64,000 bases of DNA from Ceratothoa steindachneri. Taxonomy: Eukaryota > Arthropoda > Malacostraca > Isopoda > Cymothoidae. The position numbers were made by a program, and so were the translations under genes. Location: assembly GCA_963969495.1 (NCBI GenBank), contig OZ018317.1:32489503-32553502 (forward strand), read 5' to 3'. Positions 1 through 41,200 of the stretch are shown piece by piece. Under the pieces are notes generated by a model. The model saw only the letters and a list, made by a program, of their open reading frames with translations. It was not told the origin of the DNA and did not search any database. Numbering within the stretch: position 1 is the first letter of the stretch; every line of letters begins with the position of its first letter.

Positions 1-80
1 TTAAATACTTTCCATAAATTCATCATTTTAATTATCTGTTTAACTCTAACTTAAATTGTTTTTCTATTCCACGAATTGTA

Positions 81-138
81 TTTTCCAGTACCCGAAGATG
101 GGTGAAAAGTTCACCCGAAACGTTGTATCAAGAAAATG
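81..138 (+). ncRNA. Hammerhead-ribozyme-like motif (one core substitution)
   Basis: CCGAAGA (92-98) stands where a hammerhead has CUGANGA. It is followed by a perfect 7-bp hairpin (100-106 pairs with 110-116, loop AAG) and then GAAA (117-120). A minimal stem III can form from AC (120-121) with GT (125-126), placing the cleavage nucleotide at A127. An outer stem I can form from 81-85 with 132-136 across an internal loop. The C at the normally invariant U4 position suggests an inactive copy. Similar motifs are known from Penelope-like retroelements; no such reverse transcriptase is seen here. Confidence 0.35.
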
Positions 139-211
139 AAATGAATTTCCCTTTATACGTCCTTTTGTTCATCCCTCAAATTAAATTGTAGCTCCATAGG
201 AGAAGCCCTAA

Positions 212-4075
<3,864 letters not shown>

Positions 4076-4541
4076 ACTTGAAAATTATTCTAATTTCTTG
4101 GGTAGATACCATAGCTTATATGAGGGAGGGAGGGGAGAAAGGGCTAAAAAACATTTAATTGCATTTTATTTACATTGAATCCTAAAAGAAAATTCAATTA
4201 AATTAGTAATTCATTTTAGCGTGTTCATTATGTAAAAGAATGACATTTCATGGAATAATAAATGAAGAAAGAAACGTGTAAAAACGTGTAAAAATTACTT
4301 GAAAATTACTATAATTTCTTGGGTGGATACCATAGCTTTTGACGTGGGGTAGAGGACTAAAATATTCAATTGCATTTTATGGCTAAAAAAAAAAAGCCCC
4401 ATTCAATTGCATTTTTATTTAGATTTAATTTTCCAAAAAAGATTCAATTGAATTAGGAATTTATTTTAGTGGGTTCGTGATGCAAAAAAATAACATTTCA
4501 TGAGAAATGATCCAATAAATAAAAAGATAACGTGTAAAAAC
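4076..4541. repeat. Tandem duplication, 221-bp offset
   Basis: The block starting ACTTGAAAATTATTCTAATT at 4076 recurs at 4297. The copies share TTTCTTGGGT, GATACCATAGCTT, a GATTCAATTGAATTAGGAAT-like segment, ACATTTCATG and a terminal ACGTGTAAAAA, with scattered substitutions and small indels. It is an old direct duplication of AT-rich sequence. Confidence 0.8.
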
Positions 4542-6417
4542 ATCATGTGACCAAGGATTGTTACCGATAGGACCTAAACAATCCTAATAATGCCAAGGCG
4601 AGACGAGTGCCACATCGGAAGGAGCGAGAACGCACAAACGAGCATAGCGACCCTAGAGTACGAACTTACTCCTTACTTAGAGAATCAGACAATCACGCAT
4701 TCAGATCCTGCGTTGGGGCTGATACTTAAAGCGTGAGGCCAAACGCCCCCCTCCCTAACCCCAGGAGAACGAGGAAAAAATCAATTCTTCATCGGCTGAG
4801 TGGCACTGTGCCTCTGCCGGTCATGATTGGCTGGCGAGGTGACTCCTCCCTCAATTTCGCACCTTGCAGCTTGGCTCTCTGTCCTGCCTGCCGCGCGCCG
4901 CTGATTGGCGGTCGGATACGAAGCGTCTGGCCTCCTATTGGGAGACGTTGGTGATTTTTGTTTGTGTTTGTTAATGAGGGGTTTCGAGGGGGGCGCTAGC
5001 CCCTTTTTATTTCAAAGGAAAAACAGGTGTATGTCAAAAAATGGGTTAGATTGCGCAAGGAAAGACTTTCATTTTGTTATTTCATCCTTTGTGTATGCGA
5101 GATTCTGTGTGTGCATTATTTTATGTGATGGTAGCCAATCATGTGTATGTATTTGTGTGTGTGTTTGTGTGTCCTTGTATTGGTTATAGCATGAAAACGA
5201 GTGAAGGTGGGTCATGTTTTCTCTGATGACTTCTATTTTATTCAAGCGTCGATACACATGTACATTGTACACACGTGTGAACGTTGTGCATGTGTTCACG
5301 ATGTGAATAACGTCAGGTTCAAAGGATGCTGACGAGTGGGTTCTGAGTACAATCGAGTGGTTGTGCTCTATTGTACTGATTCATCAAAATGTACCCTTTC
5401 GACCCAAGCTCTTAAAATTTAGGTTTGTTGTAGCAACACTCGTCTTTTTGGTTGGTTCCTCTTTTCTTTGGGTCGGTTCCTCTTTCTTCTTTCATTTATT
5501 CCTCCCAACACAGGGGAATTCATTCTACCTCTAGACTTACTCTCCACACAAGGGAATTTATTTTACCTCTAGGCTTACTTCTCCCCCCCTCCCCGACAGA
5601 GTCATTTATAGTCACGCTGACTTGACTCAAACGAGTCACAATGGTTTGGAAAATATAAAGAAGAGGGGTCTGTCAACACTGGGGTGTGGAAAATGAAGTT
5701 GAGAGGGAACAAGAGGAAAATATGGAGTAGGGTTAGAACCCCTCCCCCCCTAAATATAACAATAAATAAAAGTGAGAAAGGAAAATTGATCAGGCTGCCA
5801 TACTGCTACGTAAGTGCATTACATCTATACTGAGTTAAGGTAAGGACGAGTTCGCTCGAGATGGCAGAAAGAGATCCAAATGTGCTAATGTAGAAATCCA
5901 GTGAACGAAGTAGTGGCTATAAGAGGAGGTGTCGTTATTGGCATCATGTCTCCTTTACATAGCCACTTTCGCCTTCTTCAGAACCGCAAATAACCTGAGG
6001 ATGTTCCCCTCAGATATCAAAAGATCCGCAGAATATTCTTTTCTACGTTTCCACAATTACGCAACTCCACTTCATCTATACAACGCATCTAAACATCCAC
6101 AGAAATCACCCAATTACGTATATCTAAGCTTTTCCCATTTCTTTGTTCAACTACACATCGATAGAGTTCCAATATCTATCCCTACAATAGAAAAACACAC
6201 CAATCTAATCAACCAAAAACAATCAAATCTTGTTCTTGGGGGCTTCAAATGCGCCTTACCGGCCCCAACATTTCGAGATGAGTTTTACTATATAACTCTT
6301 TTTTTATCCGTGACTCTTTATCTGCGCTTCCCTTTTCTCCTATAATTCCCCTTCATTCACTCCCAGACATAGCTAGACCTACCCAAGAAGGAAAGAGGTC
6401 ATTAAACCCATTCTATC
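4542..6417. other. Intergenic DNA, no gene recognised
   Basis: 4680-5000 is relatively GC-rich. 5100-5180 is GT-rich, and 5240-5300 contains several ACAC/GTGT palindromic segments. A 138-codon open frame at 5929-6345 starts at GTG, resembles no family I know and is not supported. Confidence 0.5.
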
Positions 6418-7819
6418 TAGTCATGGCCAAATGTTTTGAGACTAATATATTTTTTCATGTATTTTTTAAATTACCGTAACAGGAACAATAATTCTAATAT
6501 TTCAATTATTGCGTTGTTTTTTTTTAAGTCAGTATTTCAAAAATACCCCCAAAACAGAATTCCTTCCCTGAATTCAAAATCGCGCTCTGGTCCTGTTCTT
6601 GTAGGAGGTGAATTTTTGTCCCTTGAGCTTTGATATTCGATCATAAAGATCAAATGACCAAATATGGGGTAAATGAATGATGTTGTGTAATTATAATCTA
6701 TTTCGTACTATTTTATTTTTAAATAAATGCTTGAATCTTTTTTAATTCCAGAAATGGTTCTTTCCAAAGAAAAGCATGCAACCATTGTTGCTCAGCACCG
6801 ATGTGTACTCAAATGCAAGGAGATAGTTGCTAAGGGTATGGCATCAAGGAGCACCATCTTCAAGATCATTAATGACTTTAAAAAAACTCGTTACACTCTT
6901 GTGACGAAGTTTTCGAGCCACCCATTAGCTTTAAATGAATACCTAGATCGCCTATTGGTAAGGCCCAGCTCAAGCATCGGGTTGTCTCTAGTTCTCAGCT
7001 TGCTCGCGATTGGAAAGAAGCTTTGGTTCGGAGAGTGAGGCGGAGACCTTTCGAAAAGATCTTCAAGAAAGGCTGCGAAGAAGCTTCGTATCACCAAGAA
7101 GAACCTTACGGAAAAACTTCACTTTTGTAGGAAAAATATATAAGGGACTGTGAATGACTGAAGCAAAGTGATATTCTCCGATGAAGCTCCTTTCCTCTTG
7201 TTTGGTACTTCTGAAATATTCTTTGTTAGGAAGAGAAAAGGGAAGCGCTTTCACGAGTCCTGTGTCGTGCCCACGGTGAAACATCCGAATACATGCCTGG
7301 GGCTGCTATCATCTAAGGGAAATGGAGCGCTAACTGTATTTTTCAGCATGATGGCGCACCTTGTCACAAATCAAGAGAAATAACAACGTTCCTGGCTGAA
7401 AATAACAGAAATTTGGGGACCTTTGGTCCGGGAATTCGTTAGATTTGAACCCAATAGGGAATTTGTGTTCGATAATTAAACTAGCGGTACATAAACAGAA
7501 GCCATCCAACTGTGAGCAGTTACGGGTACTCATTGAACAAAAATGTAAGGATATTAGTCAAGATATCATCACAAATTTGGTCTTCAGCGTGCCAAACGAA
7601 TTGAAGCCGTCCTGAAGAACAAGGGGACATCTTTTGTAAATATTTACTGCGTGTATCAATTAACTGTATTTATTAATAAAATGAGTTTGTGCTTTAAATT
7701 TTGATATATTCTACTTTCAAATTATGATACAAACATACTAAAAAAGTAAACATTTGTTTATTTCTATTAATTTTGTTCTATGATGAATATAGTAATCTGA
7801 AAATTTAGAGCCATGGCTG
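6418..7819 (+). mobile_element. Degenerate Tc1-like DNA transposon
   Basis: Imperfect terminal inverted repeats bound a 1.4-kb unit. The left end reads AGTCATGGCCAAATGTTTTG, and the right end read on the minus strand is AGCCATGGCTCTAAATTTTC; both continue to AGAxTA. A TA dinucleotide follows the right end at 7820-7821. The interior encodes a broken Tc1-family transposase on the plus strand. Length and structure are typical of the superfamily. Confidence 0.85.
6727..7700 (+). pseudogene. Tc1-like transposase pseudogene
   Basis: Fragments in three frames follow family order. An N-terminal helix-turn-helix-like part comes first (MVLSKEKHATIVAQHR ... STIFKIINDF), then a second-catalytic-Asp block IFSDEAPFLLFG with HESCVVPTVKH, then GNSLDLNPIGNLC and a C-terminal KRIEAVLKNKGT. 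The block usually reading PDLNPIENLW has Gly in place of the catalytic Glu. With several frameshifts and stops, the copy cannot encode an active enzyme. The reading frame changes near 6895, before 7168 and after about 7590. Confidence 0.85.
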
Positions 7820-9127
7820 TACACCGATGTCCTTTTGAAGGGTAGCGTATCTGCTCATATACGAGCTTCCATTCGTAATTCGAAGCATCTGTGCTATTAT
7901 GTACGAACTTCTTCAAGGTTTGTGATCCTCTTTCTTCTCCCAAACATCAAAGTCAATAATTTTTCTTGAATCAGTATTTTCTTCCATCATACTTTTTTCT
8001 ATGTTTTCATCTCATTTCGCCATTAATTCTCCCGCATTGGATTACACAATTTTCCTTTTTCCTTCGAGATAATTTAAAAATATCTTGTAGTGTCTGGGTA
8101 CCATCTGGAACCTAAATAATTCGATCACTTATAGAAAGTTGTTTATACTTAAAAAAAAAACAATGAGGGCATATTTTCTAGATTGCTAATAAAGAGAGGC
8201 TTGTAATAAAAGTGGTGAAGTTAGGGTGAGTGAAAAGTGCGAAAGTAGTCTATATAGGTGACTATGTGAAACTACCTCGACCAGGAAATCGCGCAACTCT
8301 CCTAAACCTCTGCAATGTTCACAATTAACGCAGGGTTTCTTGCATACACTGGGGACAGAAGGGCACGTTACCCACGGGGGTGTTGCAAGCAGGATATTTC
8401 ATTTTTTTCTCTATTTCTGCCTTGTTACCATCGATAACCGACCTTTGTTTTTGCCTTTACGCCATCAAATCAATGCGAGTATATGTGTGTACGAACATGT
8501 ACGTAGACTGAAGTGGGGTTCCCGCTCCCTTGGGGGTCCCATAAGAACGTGGGGAAGGGGGTGTACTTGATACTTAATCCAGATAACCGTAAGCACAGGT
8601 GGAATTAGGAGACTGTGTGTCAAGGCGCACGGAAGATTGATGTGTTATGGGTGCGACGTGACGGTGTTCATGTAAGAGTGTGCGTATGTCCACCAGGATA
8701 CATGTATGCGAGAGTGCATATGATCTAGAGAAGAGAAGCTGCGTGTGTGTGAGGATAGCTGTAAATTGTATGCAAAGAAGGGGTGAGGGAAAGTGGAGAA
8801 GATCAGGGGTGAACCCGCATGTTTCGTGTGGGTGACACGAAAAACGACAAATCAGCACCTGCAATGGCGTCTCATAGGTCACGTGGCCGATGGTCCCCCC
8901 CCCCCTCCTCCTCCGACGGGGTTTGGGTTTCGCGGCTCGTGACGGGAGATGAACAGCCCAGTGAGGATGGGGACGAGGGCTGGAGATCAGGTTCCTCCCT
9001 CCGCTCGCCACTAAGAAGGAAGAGGACAGACCAAAGAAGAATCCAAAACAATCAAATGAATCATAATTTGCACCAAACTGGTGAGCTCCAAAGTCCCCTC
9101 TCTGGGCGATTCCTTTCCCGAAGAGAT
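7820..9127. other. Intergenic DNA with a GC-rich block near 8800-9080
   Basis: 7820-8780 has no recognised feature. 8800-9080 is noticeably GC-richer and contains ACCCGCAT (8813-8820, the complement of the Gcm site ATGCGGGT), an E-box CACGTG (8880-8885) and a strong donor-like CTG|gtgagc at 9081. It could be a 5' exon or promoter region for gcm 2.7 kb downstream, but I cannot join it in frame to the coding exons. Open frames on both strands here resemble no known protein. Confidence 0.35.
8813..8820 (-). promoter_or_regulatory. Perfect match to Gcm binding site
   Basis: ATGCGGGT on the minus strand, 3.0 kb upstream of the gcm start codon. Fly gcm is known to autoregulate. One or two such octamers are expected by chance in a window of this size and composition. 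Confidence 0.25.
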
Positions 9128-9250
9128 ATATAGACTGATATGTAGATTAATAGACCGACATGCAGAGAGACCGATAGGTAGATAGCCCGGAATGCAGATA
9201 GGTAGATATACCGATATGTAGAGAGACCGATGTGAAGATAGGTAGATAGG

Positions 9251-9253
<3 letters not shown>
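9128..9253. repeat. Imperfect tetranucleotide-derived minisatellite
   Basis: Loose repetition of GATAGGTAGATA and ACCGATATGTAGAGAG immediately left of an (AT)n tract. A related sequence (GGTAGACCGATATGTAGATA) recurs at 9800-9850, just right of the next AT/AG tract. Confidence 0.75.

Positions 9254-9315
<62 letters not shown>
9254..9315. repeat. (AT)n microsatellite
   Basis: About 31 uninterrupted AT units. Confidence 0.98.
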
Positions 9316-9316
<1 letters not shown>

Positions 9317-9318
<2 letters not shown>

Positions 9319-9500
9319 CCCTGACCAGATAATGAAATGGGCATAAAGGTCAGTATGACAAATGCTGTTGAGCCCAAGGGCACCAGGAGCCGCCAGTCCT
9401 CTTTGGTGAGAGGTGTCAGGAATTAATATGCGTTTGACACTAAACAGCGTTCAGGCGGAACCTTCTGCGCTCCGGGGAAGAGGGACCTGTTCCGCATCAT
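9317..9500 (+). repeat. Dispersed repeat, copy A
   Basis: This segment and 24953-25185 share an ordered series of blocks: a GACCxGATAATxAAA start, CATAAA, TCAGxATGACAA, then further down a TGCGTTT-CA-AAA-A-CG stretch. Divergence is substantial and no coding potential is seen. It may be a SINE-like or non-autonomous element; the family is not identified. Confidence 0.55.
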
Positions 9501-9715
9501 AGGTATGTGGATATAGATACACATTGGCAGGATTCCTTTGGAACAAAGAGAGTGTATGTGTTGTGCTGCGAAGTGTGAGATCTACCCAGCCCAGTACACC
9601 ACGTCCTCCAATTGATAGCCAAATCTCTCCGTGCGCTGACGTTTGTGTCTTCTCTTGGCAGACCAACGCCGTATTCACTCGGCTACCAACAGTTCTAGAT
9701 AGATAAGTATATATA

Positions 9716-9718
<3 letters not shown>

Positions 9719-9793
<75 letters not shown>

Positions 9794-9850
9794 AATAGAT
9801 AGGTAGGTAGACCGATATGTAGATACGTAGATAGATCGATATGTAGATAA
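9719..9850. repeat. Compound (AT)n-(AG)n microsatellite and flanking minisatellite
   Basis: (AT)n to about 9768, then (AG)n to 9793, then imperfect GTAGACCGATATGTAGATA units to 9850. Confidence 0.9.
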
Positions 9851-10249
9851 TGATAGTCTCATGGCAGGCCAGAGGGATCTTGGGAGGTGGCATCGAACCC
9901 TTTCATGTCTTTTCTTTCCCTCCTATTGACCGCACCACCACTCCCGGGGTGAGGCTGAGGATGAAAGCGGCCATGGGGCGGTGGGGTCCGAGGACAATAG
10001 GCCCATCATTCAATACTGGGCCTCTTCTCGCCTTTCTTTCGTCTCTAATTCGCGGATGACGTTTCTTTGTCTTGGCCCGCGTGAGTTTGTGTGCGTGCGC
10101 TCTCGCTAAAGGCTTTCACTTGTAAATACATCGGTCGTCGTGTGTACGTATGCACATGCAGGTGCGTCGTGTAAGTTCTTTTGGCTCTGCTTCTTCCTGG
10201 AGTTTTTGTGGTGTTTCTAGAATTTGGGAAGAGGCGGTTTTAGGCTTTC
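9851..10249. other. Intergenic, no gene recognised
   Basis: Moderately GC-rich sequence (9880-10040) followed by GT-rich DNA. No supported exon, RNA gene or transposon signature. Confidence 0.5.
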
Positions 10250-10560
10250 TCATTGTTGATGTTGAGGGACGATCTTCACTTGGTCATTTTAGTTATTGGT
10301 CATCTTTACTTGATCTTTTAGTAATTTTTGTCTTCATTTGATATTTTTAGTCATTTTTATCTTCACTTGATCTTTTAAGCGATTAGTTACTCGTATCTTC
10401 ACCTGATCATTTTATTAATTTGATCTTATCTTTACTTGATCGCTTTAGTTATCCTCAGGTGAACGTTTTAATAATTACTCATCTTCACCTGATCCTTTTA
10501 ATAATTAGTCATCGTCACTTGATCCTTTTAATAATTTGTCATCTTCACTGTTCAAATCTT
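10250..10560. repeat. Minisatellite, about 30-bp units
   Basis: About ten imperfect copies built on CATCTTCACTTGATC followed by TTTTAATAATTAGT, most regular at 10460-10545. Confidence 0.8.
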
Positions 10561-10592
10561 GGTTCTAATCTTAATTTACAGCATGAAAATTA

Positions 10593-10795
10593 CCCCATTG
10601 GATGAGTCAATATTTAACGAAATAACTAGAATGAATCGCTCAGTATTTAATGAAATACCACGAATGAACCACTCAGTATTTAACCAAATAACTAGAATGA
10701 ATCGCTCAGTATTTAATGAAATACCATGAATGAATCACTCACTATTTAACGAAATGCCTCAATGAATCGCTTAGTATTTAACGAAATAATTAGGT
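10593..10795. repeat. Minisatellite, about 33-bp units
   Basis: About six copies of GAATGAATCGCTCAGTATTT followed by AACGAAATAACTA. It abuts the preceding minisatellite but is unrelated in sequence. Confidence 0.85.
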
Positions 10796-11059
10796 CAACG
10801 CTTGACGCTCGACCATTTCCAGCTATTAAATGGATGAATTCGTTTTTGTCGCCGGTTTTGAGATTTTTCCCCGTGTGTACCAATAGCTTACAGTGCGGTC
10901 GTAACCAAGGCCCATTAAAGGATATGGTAGTCATTGCATACTTTACCCGAATTGAGACTTCAACTGGTGTTTAAACACACCCAATGTGGCTTAAGACCAT
11001 TTAATTGAAAGCGGTGTTTCCGCTAGGCCGTTGTCCAAATCGTATGTATCCTTGTGTTT

Positions 11060-11420
11060 TGAGAGGCGAAACATCGTGAAGTCACTGTGATAATATAGCT
11101 CAGAGACCCACAACCGCGGGCCGCAGCGATAAGTCTGAGAAGGCTTGAGGACCGCACCAATAAAAAAAACCCTCCTAAAAGCACATATTATACAGGACAA
11201 AAAAAATTAAAGAATTTATTAAGGTGACATCTGGTAACATTTATCAGCACAAAACTAATCCAAACTAGGTGTAATGGAACTAGCACTCAGCAAGAGAACA
11301 GAGAACGTCGTACAAGTCGTCATCTGTGAGCTGTGCATGGGTCTTCGATTTTGTCCGTTTCATCTTAGTAAACAGCTGTTCTTACAAGTATGTTGATCGA
11401 GGAAATGGTCTGGGTTGTGG
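11060..11420 (-). mobile_element. hAT transposon remnant (GTF2IRD2/ZBED-like C-terminus)
   Basis: On the minus strand, 11280-11410 encodes the last part of a hAT-type transposase: STYL, an in-frame stop where the family has Cys, then EQLFTKMKRTKSK and LTDDDLYDVL before the terminal TAG (11280-11282). The family consensus is STYLCEQLFS-MK-KS...LTDEHL. Beyond it lies CGGCCCGCGGTTGTGGG (about 11110-11130), typical of the GC-rich 3' tails of these elements. Only the C-terminal end is present. Confidence 0.7.
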
Positions 11421-11821
11421 TCCCCTGTTTTAGTACATTTGACTAAGAGAACGAAACTGCACGACAACAAAAGGTAGAAAGATACAATCCTGACGTATCA
11501 ATTTCCAAGGATTTATTCTCTTCCAACTCTCGAATTTCCACACAAAAATGGTTGAATTTTGTTTTTTATTAATGTCAGAAAATGTCTGTATTCGAGTTTG
11601 GACACTTCAGTCATTATCATTAACATCCATGCATCTTTTTCCTACCTTTCTATCCTTTCACATTTTCTTCTGCCTGTCCACTCCACAATGTGATTTGTCG
11701 ATAAACTGGGTGGGATAGAAGCTTATGACCGTTCTATGGGCGCTGCCGGGATGATTAATCCGTGGTTCGTGTTGCCAGGACGCCGCTTGATTTTCGAGGC
11801 CCCGTGCATGGCAGCCCCAAG
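11421..11821. other. gcm 5' flank / possible 5' UTR
   Basis: No canonical TATA box near the start codon is convincing. An in-frame TAA at 11756-11758 closes the frame upstream of the ATG. A splice-acceptor-like ttgccag ends at 11778, so 11779-11821 may be exonic leader. Confidence 0.4.
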
Positions 11822-38289
<26,468 letters not shown>

Positions 38290-41200
38290 GCTTAGGGCAA
38301 GTTTCGAAAATAATTTTTATTTTTCCTTTTTAATTACGCGGAAGAGGGGAGTTAATGGAAGAATAAATTGGCGTAAATTGGGAAGGCATTTTGTATATCT
38401 CTGTCTCTCTATTTATTACTACTTTAAAAGTATCAAATAGAGTTAAGAAATTAATAATGGTATACATATTTTTATATATTTGTAGAACTATTACGATGTA
38501 GGGTGTTTCTGGTTGTCTATATAAAATGTCCCTAGCATTGAGACAGATCAGGTTGGGGCCTCTTGTAACTGTTGAAAAGACATTGTTAGTTTTGTTTAAT
38601 ATCAAAAGAGTCGTAATTTAGACTTTAATTCGAGTCTTTAATTTATTAGATTATTTAATTTAAATGAATATTTTTGGGGGAGAGATTTTTTTAGATTTAA
38701 TGTTAGACATTTAGTATTTCTCTTGCAACCACCACTGGAAAATATTCCAAGTTGCGAAACTAAATTCATTTGGCAAATTACACATTACACATGTAAACAA
38801 GGAATCATTCATGTCTATAAACGCCTCAGGGATTAACAACTCTAGGGTTGTTAACAAATATTAAAGCAAGCAAAGATTCCAAAACAATATGGGGGCTGTT
38901 TGTTGTTTTAATATTACTGGTCATGTTCTCTTCCTCTCCATTTTTTTTTTAATTCTTTATCCTGATAGTATACTATCACATTTTGCCCAGGATCTTACGC
39001 CATTTTAAATTTTTACCATTTTCCCCTCACTTAATAAGATATCTATTAAATAGAAAAAACCCCGTAATTTCAATCATATTTACCACCTCTTATACCTAAC
39101 ATCTGATCAGCAAGATACTAACATACCTCAAATACACACCAATACACGTCAAATGAATAAGATTTGTTAAATGTCAAACTGTTCAGGTTCCCCCAAATAA
39201 AAAATCATATCCCCATCCCCAAATTCCTTATTTAAATTAACGCGGTTAAAAGTGAATCTTTTGGCTTAAAGATTCTTTACGGCCTTTGCGTTTTAGTCTT
39301 AGGAATTTCGAAGACTCCTAAAAGACAAGTGAAAATGAGGATGAATATTTAAACAATTTATGTTTTTACCTATCTACCTATTTTGATTTGGTGTCATGGT
39401 ACCCTCTTTCAAGTATTGCGGGGGCGGGGGGCTATGTTTTTAAATTTAAATGTATCAATTCAGTAAGTTGTGTAGGGAAAGTTAACCAGTGAGAACGGAC
39501 TGTGAGAGATGAGCCTGATAAAATGTTTATGTATTTGATCACCTGATGGAGGCAGACTAACGTGTAACATGCAGTCTATATTATCAAATATATTAGAGTA
39601 GTGCCTTATATTAATTAACAAAAATGTATATATGCTGCATAAGTCTGTCAAAAGTAATCTAGTGGTTGTAGAGATTTAGTAAAATGAAACATATTGTGGT
39701 CAGTCAGTCCACATTACAACACTATTTGAGGGTAATAAAAGTAAATTGTGAAGGAGACAAGAACGCGCCTTGGGAAACACTTGCGCGACAATTTCGTCAT
39801 GTTTCAAGTCCAGTAAAGTCAAATGACTGTACCCAATAACTCGAAACTGTGCATTAAGAAGTTAATTCCTTAAAGTATTTGTTATTCGAAGTATTGTGAC
39901 AATTGCGATTGATGTAAATTGTATATTTCATGTTTAACCGCGTTGTCTCAGTGAATTTATAGTTGAGTGGCGATTATTTTTTTTCACTTTTCAGTAATAT
40001 ATATCAATAAAAAGTTATTTTTAAAACTGTTCATAGATTATCCAGAATATGTTCCTGAAAATTTCATTTTCTGAAATTTGTAAGACCAACTACTAGAGGT
40101 TTTTGGTTCTTATGTGCAACAATTCAGTATTTTAAAGAAAAGTCAACTTTTATCTTGTCTTAAATAGAATTTAATAACACTTTAAAGATCTCTGTAGGAA
40201 TGAAGTTTATCAATGCTATAAAAAAAAACGTTACAAAATTGCTAACGGTTGTAATTTCAAATTTATTCCGTAAAATTAGTTATCCAGGTTTATAATTTCT
40301 TCATTAGCTATACATGTTTATAATGTCCTTTTCATTATGACCCTTTTGCTCATACTGTCTCTTCAAGTACTTTTTTTATTTGTCAACCTGCCTGTTCATA
40401 GAACTTATCAGAAGGACTGAATCTTTCCTCAGCGTCTAAAAATAGAATAGTTTTACGACAGCATCTGTGGTCATCCTGTTCTCTCTATTTCATTTTAAAT
40501 ATTTTTTTCATTGTCCTTTCCACTTGTCTTGTTATCATGTCCTTGCGATAAATAGTCAAATATATTCTTTCAGACACGTTTCAAGTGATGCATTCGAGCT
40601 TGTATAACCGAGCAAGGTCCCGAAGCGCGATCTTGTTTTGTTTCGTGATTGGAGCGGAGTTTTGGCGCGCCTTTTTAAAAGCTCCTTTGTTTCTGCTATC
40701 CGGGTATGCCTGTCTATCCACGCCTATGCTTCGTATTTATTATTAGTCCTTTGTCTTTTACCGATGTTCTATGGTGGTTATTGAATAAAAAACACTTCCT
40801 TGTATAATTTATAATAAAAAGTAAACTATACAAGATGAGGTTTCTTGAAATATTACAATGTAAACTCAAACGCTAAAAAAAGATTTTTATGTTGGGTTTT
40901 TATATGAATGTTATTTTTTATATCTAATTTTAAACACAGAGATATAATTAATTTTATGTAAACATATGAACGTGACATGTGACGATTGTGTTAGGTAATA
41001 TGCATATACATAAAAGAATTACATCGTACTATGAGATAGTACACATAAGGTCTCAGTGGCGTATGTTATATGGACTATTTAGTTGTATTTAATCTACAAA
41101 TTGTATGAAATTAGTTGCCACTTTTATCTAAACGAGAAGCTCAGCATACTTAAACGATACGAGATTCATACAGTGCTCTTAAGACAGGGTGATCATTATT

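Noticed and set aside
5929..6345. 138-codon open frame just left of the Tc1 element
   Set aside because: Starts at GTG, shows no domain and has the composition of surrounding AT-rich DNA.
8574..9011. 145-codon minus-strand frame opposite the GC-rich block
   Set aside because: His/Pro/Arg-rich with no recognised similarity; overlapping frames are open on the other strand, as expected from base composition.
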